From positions 868,001 to 932,000 of the forward strand of contig JAGKQI010000043.1 of the NCBI GenBank assembly GCA_018806915.1: 64,000 nt of DNA. The letters are read 5' to 3'. The notes under the pieces were generated by a model, which did no database searches, was not told where the DNA came from, and worked only from the letters and a program-made list of their open reading frames with translations. A program made the translations under genes and the position numbers. This document shows, piece after piece, positions 45,763 to 55,579 of the stretch. How positions within the stretch are numbered: the stretch's first letter is position 1; every line of letters begins with the position of its first letter. Source of the stretch: Phytophthora colocasiae (taxonomy: Eukaryota; Oomycota; Peronosporomycetes; Peronosporales; Peronosporaceae).

Positions 45763-46000
45763 AAATACGCTGATACTACAACTGCATGAAGCGTGCCTAC
45801 CTCCTGCGTCCTTTTAGATTTTTTCCCACTGGGTTTTATCTTTTGTTCGCTTATGGTTTTCCTCGTTGAGGTTTCCCTGGTCAAGTACCGAATTATCTAG
45901 GCACATGAGTTCATTTACAACAATCCATGCACAAAAGACAAATTTGCTGGGAAGGTCCATTATCGGTTAGGCAAACCAGCGAAAATCCTACCGACTCCTA

Positions 46001-47264
46001 TCATCTACTCGAAGATGATGAACGGAAGAACAAACGAATGAAGTTAATCCAGTCTTCTGCTGATGACACTAGCTCACCTCTTTCCAAGTCAAATATAAGT
46101 CGATTGGGACCTTGAACAGAGAGCACACACGCGTGACCGACAAATTCGTGGTTATAAGCAGCCACGAGATACAAGCCATTCTCCAAGACGATCTCTTCCC
46201 ATACGCGAGCGCCACGTCGACCCGCAATACTGAAATTCACCTTGACCATGGCCTTGTAGAGAAAATCTCGACCAGCATCTCGCAGACGCTTCAGGAACAC
46301 ACAAAACACCTTCCACGAAGTTCCTTTTGTAAGATCCAGCCCACGTTCAGCCAACTCGTCAACAACAAAGTCATCAATGTCTTTCTGTGACACAATGTCG
46401 GGACGCCCTGCTAGCTCTGCAGCACGCTTGAACGCATTGAACAGACACAAACCTGACATGTCAGCACCAATCGTGAACTTCCCGAATTCGTCGTCCCTGC
46501 AGAAGTCGTCAAACCTGCCAATCTCCGTGGTTTTCCACCGGTCCACGAGATCTAGCTCCTTCGCGAACCCGTCTTCTAAAAGCACTCGTCCAGGCTCCCA
46601 TGTCCGTTGATAGTATCGCCCACCCACGCTCTTCTTGCGACACCACAGAACTCGGTACATGAAGCCAGATCGACAGGGTTTTCGCTGGATAATCCGAGCA
46701 ATATTCCACGTTTGCTTAGTCGATACATAGTCAGACTTGACCGTGAGCCGCTCGCGACCATAATTCTGGTCATAAATGTACCAGTAGTTTAGCTCAGACA
46801 ACACAGCAGAGCGTTGGTCTGTAGCTCCAGCCTCCTGGTCGATTGCAGGGGTCTCATGGCTGGCGGTCACAAACTGCACTGTGACATTAGGTGTGCAATT
46901 GGTGGCGGAATCTTGGGTTCTGTGACAGCACTAGTAACATTGGTGGCACAAGAATTGTCACTATATTCCCTCGAGTTAGTGACATCACTCATTACTGGCT
47001 CGCGTGCTCTCGATCAGCCCATGGAGCGGCAACATCCTCTCGACGCTCGGATCCCCCGGCTACGCCTCTCGACCCTCCTACAGAGACGCTAAGGAGCGCA
47101 GCTGCTGCGTCGATCTCAGCTGCTCCTGCCGTCCGAGCTGCCCGCGCTTTCCTCCTTGCCTTCTTGGCCCTCTCCTTGGCTGCAGTGGAAGGAGGCTTCC
47201 TTTTCCCGGAGAGAGACGGCTTGCCTCCTCCACTGCCCTTGACAGTCTTGCAATTTCGGAGCAT
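46001..47264 (-). CDS. Antisense spliced gene in copia copy 2
   Basis: This is the second copy of 28306-29569. Exon 1 is 47264-46996, the intron 46995-46920 and exon 2 46919-46001, with the same GT-AG boundaries and 395 codons. Two amino-acid differences were noticed (Asp for Ala in FCRADEF, Ala for Ser in LCLFNSF), neither disruptive. It keeps the basic N-terminus, the chromodomain-like part and the Cys/His/Asp pattern. Confidence 0.6.
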
Positions 47265-47543
47265 GGCGTACGAAGGTGTCTCCCTTCCCCTGAACAGCTA
47301 GCTGTCGGGGCGAAGTTCGATCAGCGAACCTCCGTCCTCCGTTTCCTCACTCCAAAAATTTTGTGAACAGTCACCTGTACAGTCTTGATATACCTCTGTG
47401 TTGTGATTTATCACATAATATGCAAAGATGCAGGGAGGCTGTTGCAGTATGCTCTTTGTCATACAATATTACGATCCACCCTCTGTAAGTAGATAACTAC
47501 ACACGCCAGGAACTCTAATCTACCACTTCGTCTTTCACAGACT

Positions 47544-48518
47544 GGCACAAGGGTAATTGAGCCCCGCATATGTATACAACGCCGGAAGCCAAATGTATAT
47601 TATACACAGAGTTTAAAAAGTGTACTGTTGTTTAATGCCCTGCACCAAGCCGTGAAAGTACTCGCTAGTAAACTTCCTACCGTTGGTAGTAAAGTACCAC
47701 GAACGCCACAAGCATTCATCTAAATAGCTAGGCACTACAGTTTTTTTCATACCACGCTCACTTTTAATTCTAGCCTTGATCTTGGTCCACGCCACCAAAG
47801 ACCCAGTAGTCAGGGTATTTTGTCCCACGGAAGTACTTCTGCTTTTTCTTTAAACTGGTTTCATCTATTTCGACAGTATGGCCTTCTCCTCCAACCTGTA
47901 AAGCCATAACTACTTTTTAGAAAAAGCAAAATTTAATATAGAAAATACTTTTTACCTGCATTTTGCAGCGCAACATCTCAGCAGTGCAGATGTCGCGCGA
48001 GTACTGGTACCATTGCCCTGCAGTCTTGCGCGATATCTGCACGTGTTGGGCAGCCTCGGTCACGTGAGTGCCAGCTGCCCAGAAGAACAAAACCTTGATA
48101 AGCTTTGACAGTGGTGCGTTTGAGCGAGAGAAGAAGCTCCCTGCGCGCACGCTCTTTTCCAGCCTGTATCCGGCTTTGTTGCAGCGCCAGCGTTTGCCGT
48201 CTTGCACCATGGCAACACCACACTTGTGGCAGTCAAGCCTTGGTGCAAGAAGGCCAACGCGCATGGCCCACTCTATGGCCCCCTCTTCAGTAGTGCATGC
48301 CAGAACTACGGCGTTGAACGTGTACGCGTCTGCGTCGGTGCTAATGTCGTACTCGCAGGACATCAACAGGGAGAATATTCGGTAGTGAAAGAGCAACGAC
48401 TAGTGACCACACGTCCAGCACTTACTAAAACTAAGTTCAAAAATTGGTACAGGTTGTATACACTTGTTATACGTATATCCGGTTGTATACATATGCGGGG
48501 CTCAATTACCCTTGTGCC
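47544..48518 (-). mobile_element. Merlin-type DNA transposon, 975 bp, internally deleted
   Basis: It is bounded by perfect inverted repeats of about 37 bp (beginning GGCACAAGGGTAATTGAGCC) and the 8-bp direct repeat CACAGACT (47536-47543 and 48519-48526). The empty site is present once in block 1 at about 29842-29849. Transposase pieces on the minus strand match Merlin/IS1595. Confidence 0.85.
47613..48396 (-). pseudogene. Merlin (IS1595-like) transposase, broken and deleted
   Basis: The N-terminal 159-codon frame (48396-47917) has CHKCGVAM, RWRC, SVRAGSFFS and SRKTAGQWY. This is the zinc-binding and helix-turn-helix start typical of IS1595/Merlin transposases. A separate piece (47828-47613) resembles the C-terminal part (KSERGMKK, YLDECLWR). 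The catalytic middle is missing, so it is non-autonomous. Confidence 0.7.
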
Positions 48519-48636
48519 CACAGACTACAACAAACATCTCTTCTTTCTACACTACTTACGCTACTCGCCAGAGGTTATGAGCCCACGACAAGCCTCAAGC
48601 GACGACTTCCCACGACTCATCGGCGCCGAGAACTTC

Positions 48637-51041
48637 ACGTCCAAGTGGCAGCCAAGACGCAGGTTTTGTACCGCAGCTTTGAGGACGTTTTGCAGCAGGT
48701 GGAGGCTCTGGACGCGCGTGTGGGCACATACATAATAAAGGCCCGCATGTATACAGACTGTATTGAGGGTATCCGGATGCACAGCAAACCCTGCTACTGT
48801 ACATGTACTGTAGTAGATTACCCTATACAGCTAAGTATACATCACAACAGATACTTGCGCCGAATTCCCAGCACTAGCCCATGGAAGTACTGGCTTGCCT
48901 GTGGCGTCTTGGTTTGATTGAAGTACCAAGATCGCCACAGGCATTCATCGAGGTCTGGGGGACGACGCTCTTCCGCATGCCCCGCTCACTTTTCAGGCGT
49001 GCCTTTATCTTTATGGGCGCCGGTGGAGGGGTCTACAAAATTCTTAGAGTGGTTAACCCACTGATGGCTGTAGCCCATCACGGCTAAGTATCAGTTGTTC
49101 TCGAGGGTGTGAAGGAGGTCCTTGTTCGGCCCGCTCTGCACCTCCGTCACGTACGACTTCAACAACATGTCCGACATGATCTATAGGTTCGAATCCGGAT
49201 GTATGTATACAGTCTGTATACATGCGGGCCTTTATTATGTATGTGCCCGCGTGTGGCGGCTATTGCAGCACTTTACGGCTATTGACGGAGTGGCGCTGTC
49301 TTTAGGCTTCGGAGTCAAGTTTTCTGCCCCTTTTAGCGGCTCTGGGGGCCACGTGCTGATGGAAAGAGCAGGCAGTAAAGCGCCTCCTTCACTGGACTCC
49401 AGTAAGGCAGTGCAGGTTTTCCAGCATCGACGAGGTATTGACCCTACGACGTCGAGTTTCGAGCAGGCGTTGGAGAAAATTGATGCTTCTGTGGCATATC
49501 TGACGCAACATGTAGGCACATGTCGGATGTTACTGTTTTTTGTGAGTATTCTAATGTTTTATTTGCTTTTAGTTGGAGTACAAGGATTCGGCCTGCTTTA
49601 TTGAAGCGTACAAGACGTTAGTAGCGGGAGGTATTGAAGGATTATGCACTCAGTGGACTGGAAGCGGCCAAGGACGCAGTGTATGAGGCAGTTCAGAAGG
49701 AAGCGGAGTGGCGATGTTGCTCGTAGGCCAGCTGGACGAGACTTCAGCCTATTACGTGAACTTTCAGCTGGTGGCTCCTGCTCTGGCGGCTACGGCGAAG
49801 CAGCTTGAACGGCTGAAGGCTCGGATAATATTGGGAATTTGCGGGTATTGGGGGAAGTAGTCGACGCGTATGCTACGCAGAGAGTGCAGTTGCTGTCCCC
49901 GGTGCTTGGAGCCTGGCTGACTGCTGTCTCTCAGACGTCGGATATCGTCAACGTACTTCGTGCCACTTGTGCGCAGCTATTGAAGGTTTGCGAAGCGGAA
50001 TTTCGACTGTTCTTGAAACTTTTTGGTCACGATCCGAGCGACGAACTCTTCACTTTCTCGGGAATCGATTTGAGTATAGGAGAGGACGATCAAGACGAGG
50101 ACGAAAACGAAAACACCTTCGAGTAAGTAGCTCATTCTTGGCTGTTTATGACGAGTACTGGACTAATTGGTGGTATTTGATTTGCCTCTAGACGTCTCAT
50201 CTTTCAACTCAGTGGCCTGCTGTACAACACTGTCCGCCCTCAATTTCTAGCGCAAAAGGACCTGGAAGTGCTGTGTGAAGTCATTCAAGTGCTACGGAGC
50301 GAGGTAATTGAGGCGGCAATTACCCCACGGGCAGCGCTAGTGGGCTATGCCGAACCAGTGATGCATCGGATGATCCAAGATGCACAGGAACGTCTTATCC
50401 TGTGCATGCAGATATACATCCGCGACGAGATCGAAGGCTTTGTGCCGACTTCAAGTGATCTAGACTACCCAGCGAAGCTCGTAGCAGCAGAACAAGCAGG
50501 CTCATCGCTGTATGCTACATGGTACCCGTCTCTGGAGCATACCTTGATGTGTCTGTCGAAGGGATATCACTTCGTTAAGATGGAGATTTTCGAGGAATTG
50601 GCCCAAGACGCCATTCAAATTTGCACGGCGTCATTGAAGATGGCTTCAGCAGACATCACAGCGACTGAGGGTGGTCTCCACGGGTCCCTCTTTCTCGTCA
50701 AGCACCTGCTGACTCTACGCGAGCAGATCACTCCGTTCGAGATTCAATTCGCGCAGACCAGCAAGGCGCTGGACTTCACCAGTAGCGCCGATGCTATGAA
50801 CGAGTTACTAGTGGACGTGTCGACGCTATTTCGCTTCTCGGGCCCTAGCGGCCTCGTAGGTCTTTTCACTCGAGGTATCCCACAGATCCAAGAAACGACT
50901 GCAGATGTGAAGAAGGAGATGGAACATGAGCTTAAAAGAAGCTGCACGAGTTTTATCGAGATTGTTTTGCAGCAGTTGGCTCATTACTGGCAAGCAGATC
51001 GCTCACGTGCAACACGATACAACAACATATTTCGGCAATGA
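48637..51041 (+). pseudogene. COG3: COG3, truncated copy 2, interrupted by a Merlin MITE
   Basis: It begins at the same copia junction as copy 1 and ends at the same TRYNNIFRQ, but the MITE at 48723-49248 interrupts the first exon. Two stretches are longer open here than in copy 1: 49839-50126 (VVDAYATQRVQLLSP to DEDENENTFE) and, after the intron (about 50124-50192), 50268-51041 with the COG3 core (EPVMHRMIQDAQERL, YIRDEIEGF). The early frameshift after ALYGY and the stop after RCCS are shared with copy 1, so it was a pseudogene before duplication. Confidence 0.8.
48723..49248. mobile_element. Merlin-derived MITE, 526 bp
   Basis: Perfect inverted ends of over 40 bp start GGCACATACATAATAAAGGC. 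The 8-bp direct repeat CGCGTGTG flanks it (48715-48722 and 49249-49256). Block 1 has the empty site near 30035-30050. The interior at 48890-49030 resembles the 3' transposase part of the neighbouring Merlin element (47640-47800) but is too decayed to code. Confidence 0.85.
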
Positions 51042-51103
51042 AAACACGATAGTTACTTAGATAAAAGAGAAACATGTATCCCCTCAACGCTTCAATTCTG
51101 TTC

Positions 51104-53125
51104 CTAGTGTAAACGCGATCGCTTACTTGGCGGGAGCTCATAGGTCTCACTCGGCTTCTCTTCTTTGTGAGTCGCGCTGTAGCGCCAACCATCGCTTCGG
51201 TATTCAAGAGGGGATTCATCATAGTAACCCACAAAGACTTGGCACGCCCCACCCACACCCTTTACAACGATCTTGTTGCACGAGTCGAGATCAGGACAGA
51301 CAACAATGTAGATCGGTGACTCAAAACCTTTTGCAGTGAAAAGTTTGATCAGTGGCTTCAACTGCTTCTCATCGACAGTGTGTTGCTGTCCAACCGCTAG
51401 ATGAATGAAAGCCACTCGACGCTTCTTGTTGGAGGAAGAAGGCTTGAGTTTCACAATGCCATCAATATTCGGGAAATCGTCACAGTAGGGATACCAATAC
51501 GACAACGAATCCTCGTCTCTCCACTCCTTCAGCTCCTTCTCATCAAAGCCATACCATGTTGCAGTTTCAGAGCAGAAAGCTTCCCCTTCCTTCAGGCCCA
51601 ACTTAACCATGTCCACCACCTGCCGTTCTTTACTGCGCTTGAGTGGGTCGTATTCCGATACGTGCAGGGTCAAGTCATTATCGACGGCCAAGCGATGAAA
51701 ACAAATCTCAAAAACGGTGCCAGCAAGAGCGTCATGACCAGCTCCTTGAGCCCAGCGAAGACAACGAAGAAGCTCTTCCGACCGAAGTTCCTGTGAGAGC
51801 AAGAGAACTGCGTACTCCGAATCGATGACTCTCTCCCAATGCGAACGGAACAGATAATTCTCGGAGTCTTGAATGTTCTTGACGTACGTGCGGCGCAACA
51901 TATCAACAAGATAGCTCCCAGAATCGACATTCCGAGGATAGAGAGCCAATAGGTTTTTCACCTGCGTGCACACAGTAGAAACTATTATCCGCATGTCCTT
52001 GAGAAAGTTTGCCGTCTCTTTTGCAAATATCCGAACAGATCCACCAGAGATGTAAAATCGGTCTTCCATGTTCTTCTCTTCGAAGTCGTACACTTCTCTT
52101 CCCAATTTGAAGAGGTCCTGCTTCTTCCAACACGGTAGTAGACAGTGATACGCTTCCTCATCCCATCTTTGCTTCAGCTCCGCTTGCTGCGATGTCGCCA
52201 GCATTCTGAACGTGATCAGCCCAGGTGGAATACTTTCATACTCAAGTCCATCCAGCAATAGCCACACGTTGGAATGTTTATCGAGCTCTGAGTAAATGGC
52301 CACGGCACACTCAGGCGAGCATATCTGCACCGTGAAAAACACAACTTTACCCTCTTGATATCCAAGATACAAGAGGCAGTAACCCTGGTCCACTTTGGTC
52401 GACCGACGATACACCAGCACATTCTTCTTGTGTTTGAGAACGAGGAAGAACGCCATCACAACCAACAGCGTCGACTTGCCAATTCCAGGAGACCCCACAA
52501 GGACACATTTGTCGTAGGAGGAACTACCTGAAGACTCTCGGAACCATCGTCCCAAAAGAATCGACGCTACTTGCTTCTCCTCCTCTCGCCAGAAGATTTT
52601 CTTCTTCGCCGTGCATCCACCACAGGACTCCATAATCTGCCAGATCAAAGGAATCTTACGAACTTTGCCAGCTTTCCATTCATCCAACGAACACTCTGCC
52701 AGGTACTGCTTCCAGTTTTTCAAGGGGTTAAATTCTGGGATTTGTACTGCTGGAGCTAAAGCGAGTCCTTGAGGTGGATCTTGAGGTGGAATCACCACCA
52801 GCACGTGAACCACTTTCTCTGTGGGTAAGATTCCAGTCCCAAGGAGCTCGGAATCGTTTAGCTTCCAATTCCCGCGCATCTTTTTAAACGGAGTAACATC
52901 CCCACTCAGAAGTACCGCATCCAGAGAATCCAGAGAATCGTCGTTTTTCAGCCACGCGCCGTTCTTCTTCGCCAGGAAGAGTTTAAGCGTATGAGATGAA
53001 AACTTCACATCGTCATTCACCTCCTTGATGGCTTCTTTCAACTTGGTTACAGACGCATCCGCATCGATGTCCACGTCAAATACTTCTTCCGCTTCACCAA
53101 CGATGACGCAGCATAGATTCACCAT
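51104..53125 (-). CDS. Intact Crinkler (CRN) effector, copy 6
   Basis: This is a 673-aa open frame and the only undamaged CRN here. CRNs enter plant cells and usually act in the nucleus. Residues 1-60 form the ubiquitin-like module with LFLAK at 49-53. HVLVVIPP at 107-114 closes the N-terminal unit. A P-loop NTPase follows: GSPGIGKST at 211-219, Walker B-like VWLLLDG around 287-293. The C-terminal 120 aa contain FPNIDG (Asp near 555) and a strand with HLAVGQQH near 575-582. That layout fits the NTPase plus restriction-endonuclease-like CRN class, but catalytic residues cannot be assigned by eye. The tail PPSKRSR could be a nuclear signal. No classical signal peptide is obvious, as in many CRNs. 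The start at MVNLCC is supported by an initiator-like element 23 nt upstream and by conservation with copy 1. Confidence 0.92.
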   Translation of the reverse strand: MVNLCCVIVGEAEEVFDVDIDADASVTKLKEAIKEVNDDVKFSSHTLKLFLAKKNGAWLKNDDSLDSLDAVLLSGDVTPFKKMRGNWKLNDSELLGTGILPTEKVVHVLVVIPPQDPPQGLALAPAVQIPEFNPLKNWKQYLAECSLDEWKAGKVRKIPLIWQIMESCGGCTAKKKIFWREEEKQVASILLGRWFRESSGSSSYDKCVLVGSPGIGKSTLLVVMAFFLVLKHKKNVLVYRRSTKVDQGYCLLYLGYQEGKVVFFTVQICSPECAVAIYSELDKHSNVWLLLDGLEYESIPPGLITFRMLATSQQAELKQRWDEEAYHCLLPCWKKQDLFKLGREVYDFEEKNMEDRFYISGGSVRIFAKETANFLKDMRIIVSTVCTQVKNLLALYPRNVDSGSYLVDMLRRTYVKNIQDSENYLFRSHWERVIDSEYAVLLLSQELRSEELLRCLRWAQGAGHDALAGTVFEICFHRLAVDNDLTLHVSEYDPLKRSKERQVVDMVKLGLKEGEAFCSETATWYGFDEKELKEWRDEDSLSYWYPYCDDFPNIDGIVKLKPSSSNKKRRVAFIHLAVGQQHTVDEKQLKPLIKLFTAKGFESPIYIVVCPDLDSCNKIVVKGVGGACQVFVGYYDESPLEYRSDGWRYSATHKEEKPSETYELPPSKRSRLH

Positions 53126-53147
53126 CTTTCCTGAAGGCGGTGGATTC

Positions 53148-53156
53148 TGAAATGAC
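53148..53156 (-). promoter_or_regulatory. Initiator-like element of the intact CRN
   Basis: The minus strand reads GTCATTTCA 23 nt before the ATG, matching the oomycete Inr core. It is shared with CRN copy 1 (11626-11634). It implies a very short 5' leader. Confidence 0.45.
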
Positions 53157-53189
53157 TGAATAAGGGAGGGAGAATTTCGATCGTATTTA

Positions 53190-53260
53190 TTTATAATATT
53201 AATACTAGTATTTTTTATTATATATATATAATATTAACGGAAAATATATTTCCGATGAGG
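53190..53260. other. AT-rich palindromic tract upstream of the intact CRN
   Basis: It is a run of TATATA/TAATATTA with near-palindromes, including CGGAAAATATATTTCCG near 53239-53255. It is the sharpest base-composition change in the window. It marks the point where similarity to the CRN copy 1 upstream region stops. Confidence 0.6.
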
Positions 53261-53430
53261 GGAGGGTGATCTAAACCCATCTTAGAAGCTCTTCTCTTCG
53301 TGGTGGTCGGAATCTGGCCGGACTCGTTACTGCAACCTTATTATGCAACATTTATGGTTGCGTTTACACATTTGTGGTTGCTCTAACAGATTACGCGAGT
53401 AATATAAATCCATATTTCTGAAAACTCCCT

Positions 53431-53757
53431 ATGGTCAGGGCTAATAAGCATCACAGGTTTTCAGCCAATCACAGCACTACGAATCGGTCCCTTTATCAAG
53501 CATCCTTGAACTTCAACGCTCGATTTTTGCATACTGCGTCGCGGTCAGGCCATCCAAGATTCCGCCTCGCGATGTCCGAAGTCCCCGTAGCAGCAGCAAT
53601 AGCAGCGCTACAGCAGAAGCAGAAGCCTGTCGGCCGCCCGCGTCTGCGCGAGGACGGTAGGCGAAGAGACATTACCAACCAGAGAGAGTCGTACACAAAC
53701 GAGCTGAAGCTGAATGTAGCAGATTTGCATGTCAATTCTTCAAAAAAAACGCACTAG
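53431..53757 (+). CDS. Short ORF of unknown function in transposon remnant
   Basis: 108 codons are open. The more likely coding part starts at the internal Met of MSEVPVAAAIAAL (about 53572) and reads KPVGRPRLRED and RRRDITNQRESY, a basic, possibly DNA-binding segment as seen at the start of transposon-encoded proteins. It breaks off at a poly-A run near 53745. No family is assigned. The surrounding DNA (53260-53430) holds repeated GGTTGC/GCAACC motifs but no gene. Confidence 0.3.
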   Translation: MVRANKHHRFSANHSTTNRSLYQASLNFNARFLHTASRSGHPRFRLAMSEVPVAAAIAALQQKQKPVGRPRLREDGRRRDITNQRESYTNELKLNVADLHVNSSKKTH

Positions 53758-53928
53758 CAAGCACCTCGAAGACCTGGATTTAATGAACCCAGGTGATGAT
53801 GGGAATGTAAATATGGTGCTGCCATTTGGGTCAAATAACATAATTCTGCCCGGCGATGCTACGAAGAAGATTTCGCGTTTGCTGTGGAGTCACTTTGCAC
53901 ATATAAACCCATGAGTATGATTATATAT

Positions 53929-54935
53929 TCACATACCAAGACGATCGTTCAAGAAGTTCGTGATGAGCATAGAAGACACACGGGCATCAGCCAAAGCCTT
54001 CACGTCTTCGCGATCTTCGTTATCAGGCGGCAGAGTCTTGGTTGTGATGTAGCCTCGGTTCCGGTAGTTGGATGTGAGTGCGTGTGATTCTTCACAACAA
54101 GGAAATGTTAGACAGCCACAACCAAATACAAGCACCTCATCACCTACCTCATTTCTGACCATGACATTAACAGTATTGTCAGCACAACGGTTTACTGACG
54201 TTAATCTCGCTTTGAACTTGCAAGAGCGAGTCTTGCGGTTGCGGTGGCCTTTGGATCTGGATGCCTGGGATACTCCGTGTGTGCACCGGTAGATTCTCTG
54301 GTAGAACTCGAACTCGCTTGGAATTTGGTCTTCATGAGTGCTACAATATCAGTTATTCGGTAATAAATAGAGGCTTTCAGAACCCATATTCACGCAGCGC
54401 AGCCATATATTTTAGCACGACCCTTCGGACGTGTTTTCGATTCCGAAATCCCGAGCCGAGCACCCTTGCTACGGGGTAACGCTACCGGATTTCAGCGCGG
54501 AAGTCGCCGGTCTCGGCTCGGTTGCCATGCCCGTCCTAATGAAAGGCCCGGATGGAATATTTACCTGGATGAGCGGGCCATGCGCTTATGAGCTGTGTGA
54601 GGCTCATGAGAGTGAAGAGCTGGTCGTGGAAGAGTGCTCGAATGGGCTTTTATAAGTCCGACTACGTGATTTTGTCACGGGTTTATTTTTCCTGAAGCGG
54701 CCTTTCGTACCGAAAACCCTTAGTCAAAAAGCAATGTCCTGCCACATGTTTTTCACTACGTGATTTATATTTTCCGGGGCCTCTGAAAGCCTCTATTATA
54801 AGTATATCAATCGTACCTGCTGTATAGAGCCGTTTCCTCTGAACTCCGCACTCGAAACTTGAGTTTGTTCTTCTTCTTGTACCTGGAGAATACCTCTTCA
54901 AAATCCTCCCAAGGTGAAGCATGTCTTGACAACTA
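53929..54935 (-). pseudogene. FAR1-type Mutator transposase N-terminal remnant
   Basis: Minus-strand pieces read WEDFEEVFSRYKKKNK and FRVRSSEE, then after the MITE FEFYQRIYRCTHG, SKGHRNRKTRS and CKFKARL, then an NEVGDEV...SNYRNRG segment. This is the order of the FAR1-like zinc domain found at the start of many Mutator transposases. Several frameshifts are needed, and the DDE core is not present. The MITE at 54366-54797 splits it. Confidence 0.5.
54366..54797. mobile_element. Small MITE, 432 bp
   Basis: The 16-bp inverted ends AATAGAGGCTTTCAGA/TCTGAAAGCCTCTATT are perfect. A 3-bp ATA stands on each side (54363-54365, 54798-54800), which could be a target duplication. The interior has no supported gene. 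Similarity to FAR1 on both sides supports an insertion. Confidence 0.55.
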
Positions 54936-55579
54936 TGGAGAAATACCCAGTCCAACTGACAGACGCCTACTTGAGGTCGCGGGTCATTGAGTACCGATGG
55001 GAAGCCATGGGAACTGGCGACAACATACATCCTTTTGTTATTCCTGATCTCACACGGTCAATGGAGGCTGCAATTACTACTGCACGAATGGAACAGCGCG
55101 AACCCGACAAGCTCGTCCCCAGTGTATCACAGCAAGGAATTGTTCTTGACATTGTTGCAAACATCGACCTAAAACTATGGAAGTTCTGCAGATAAGGTTG
55201 CTGAATTGTTGTGGTTGCTTTATAGGGTCGCTTTACTAATATGGTTGCTATTTTGTTTGCAGTTGATACGTTAACCCTCGTAACGCCGTATTCTGTATTA
55301 TACAGAATAAGTATTATTGCAAGTAAAAATATGCTGAGAGCCTCGAAGTGCTAGTTTTCTCCGCATATGAAGGTTTGTATGATGGAGGTTTGGGGAAGCT
55401 CATCATACCCGATCTGTGCTGGGAAGATAGACGGGGATTTCCTCAGCAGTATAGAAAACACGATATAAGCTCGGTAGAGGTTTGAATAATGCTATTTGAA
55501 GCTCACGTTTCGCAACTAATTTCCCCCCAATTCAACCTCAGCCATTCAAGATTTTCCCGCCTGCCAGGCAGCATCTCTA

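Larger units (their letters stand above)
40728..48570 (+). mobile_element. Ty1/copia retrotransposon, copy 2
   Basis: The 5' LTR is 40728-40948. The 3' LTR starts at 47440 after the same purine tract and ends at 48570, interrupted by a Merlin element (47544-48518). The interior is nearly identical to copy 1, offset by about 17.68-17.70 kb. Confidence 0.8.

Noticed and set aside
49185..49200. GGTTCGAATCCGG resembling a tRNA T-arm
   Set aside because: No acceptor, D or anticodon arms can be drawn around it, and it lies inside a MITE.
53330..55260. Repeated GGTTGC motifs as possible ends of a larger transposon
   Set aside because: The motif recurs at 53331-53390, 55194-55260 and 60070-60095, but no inverted termini or target duplication could be drawn.
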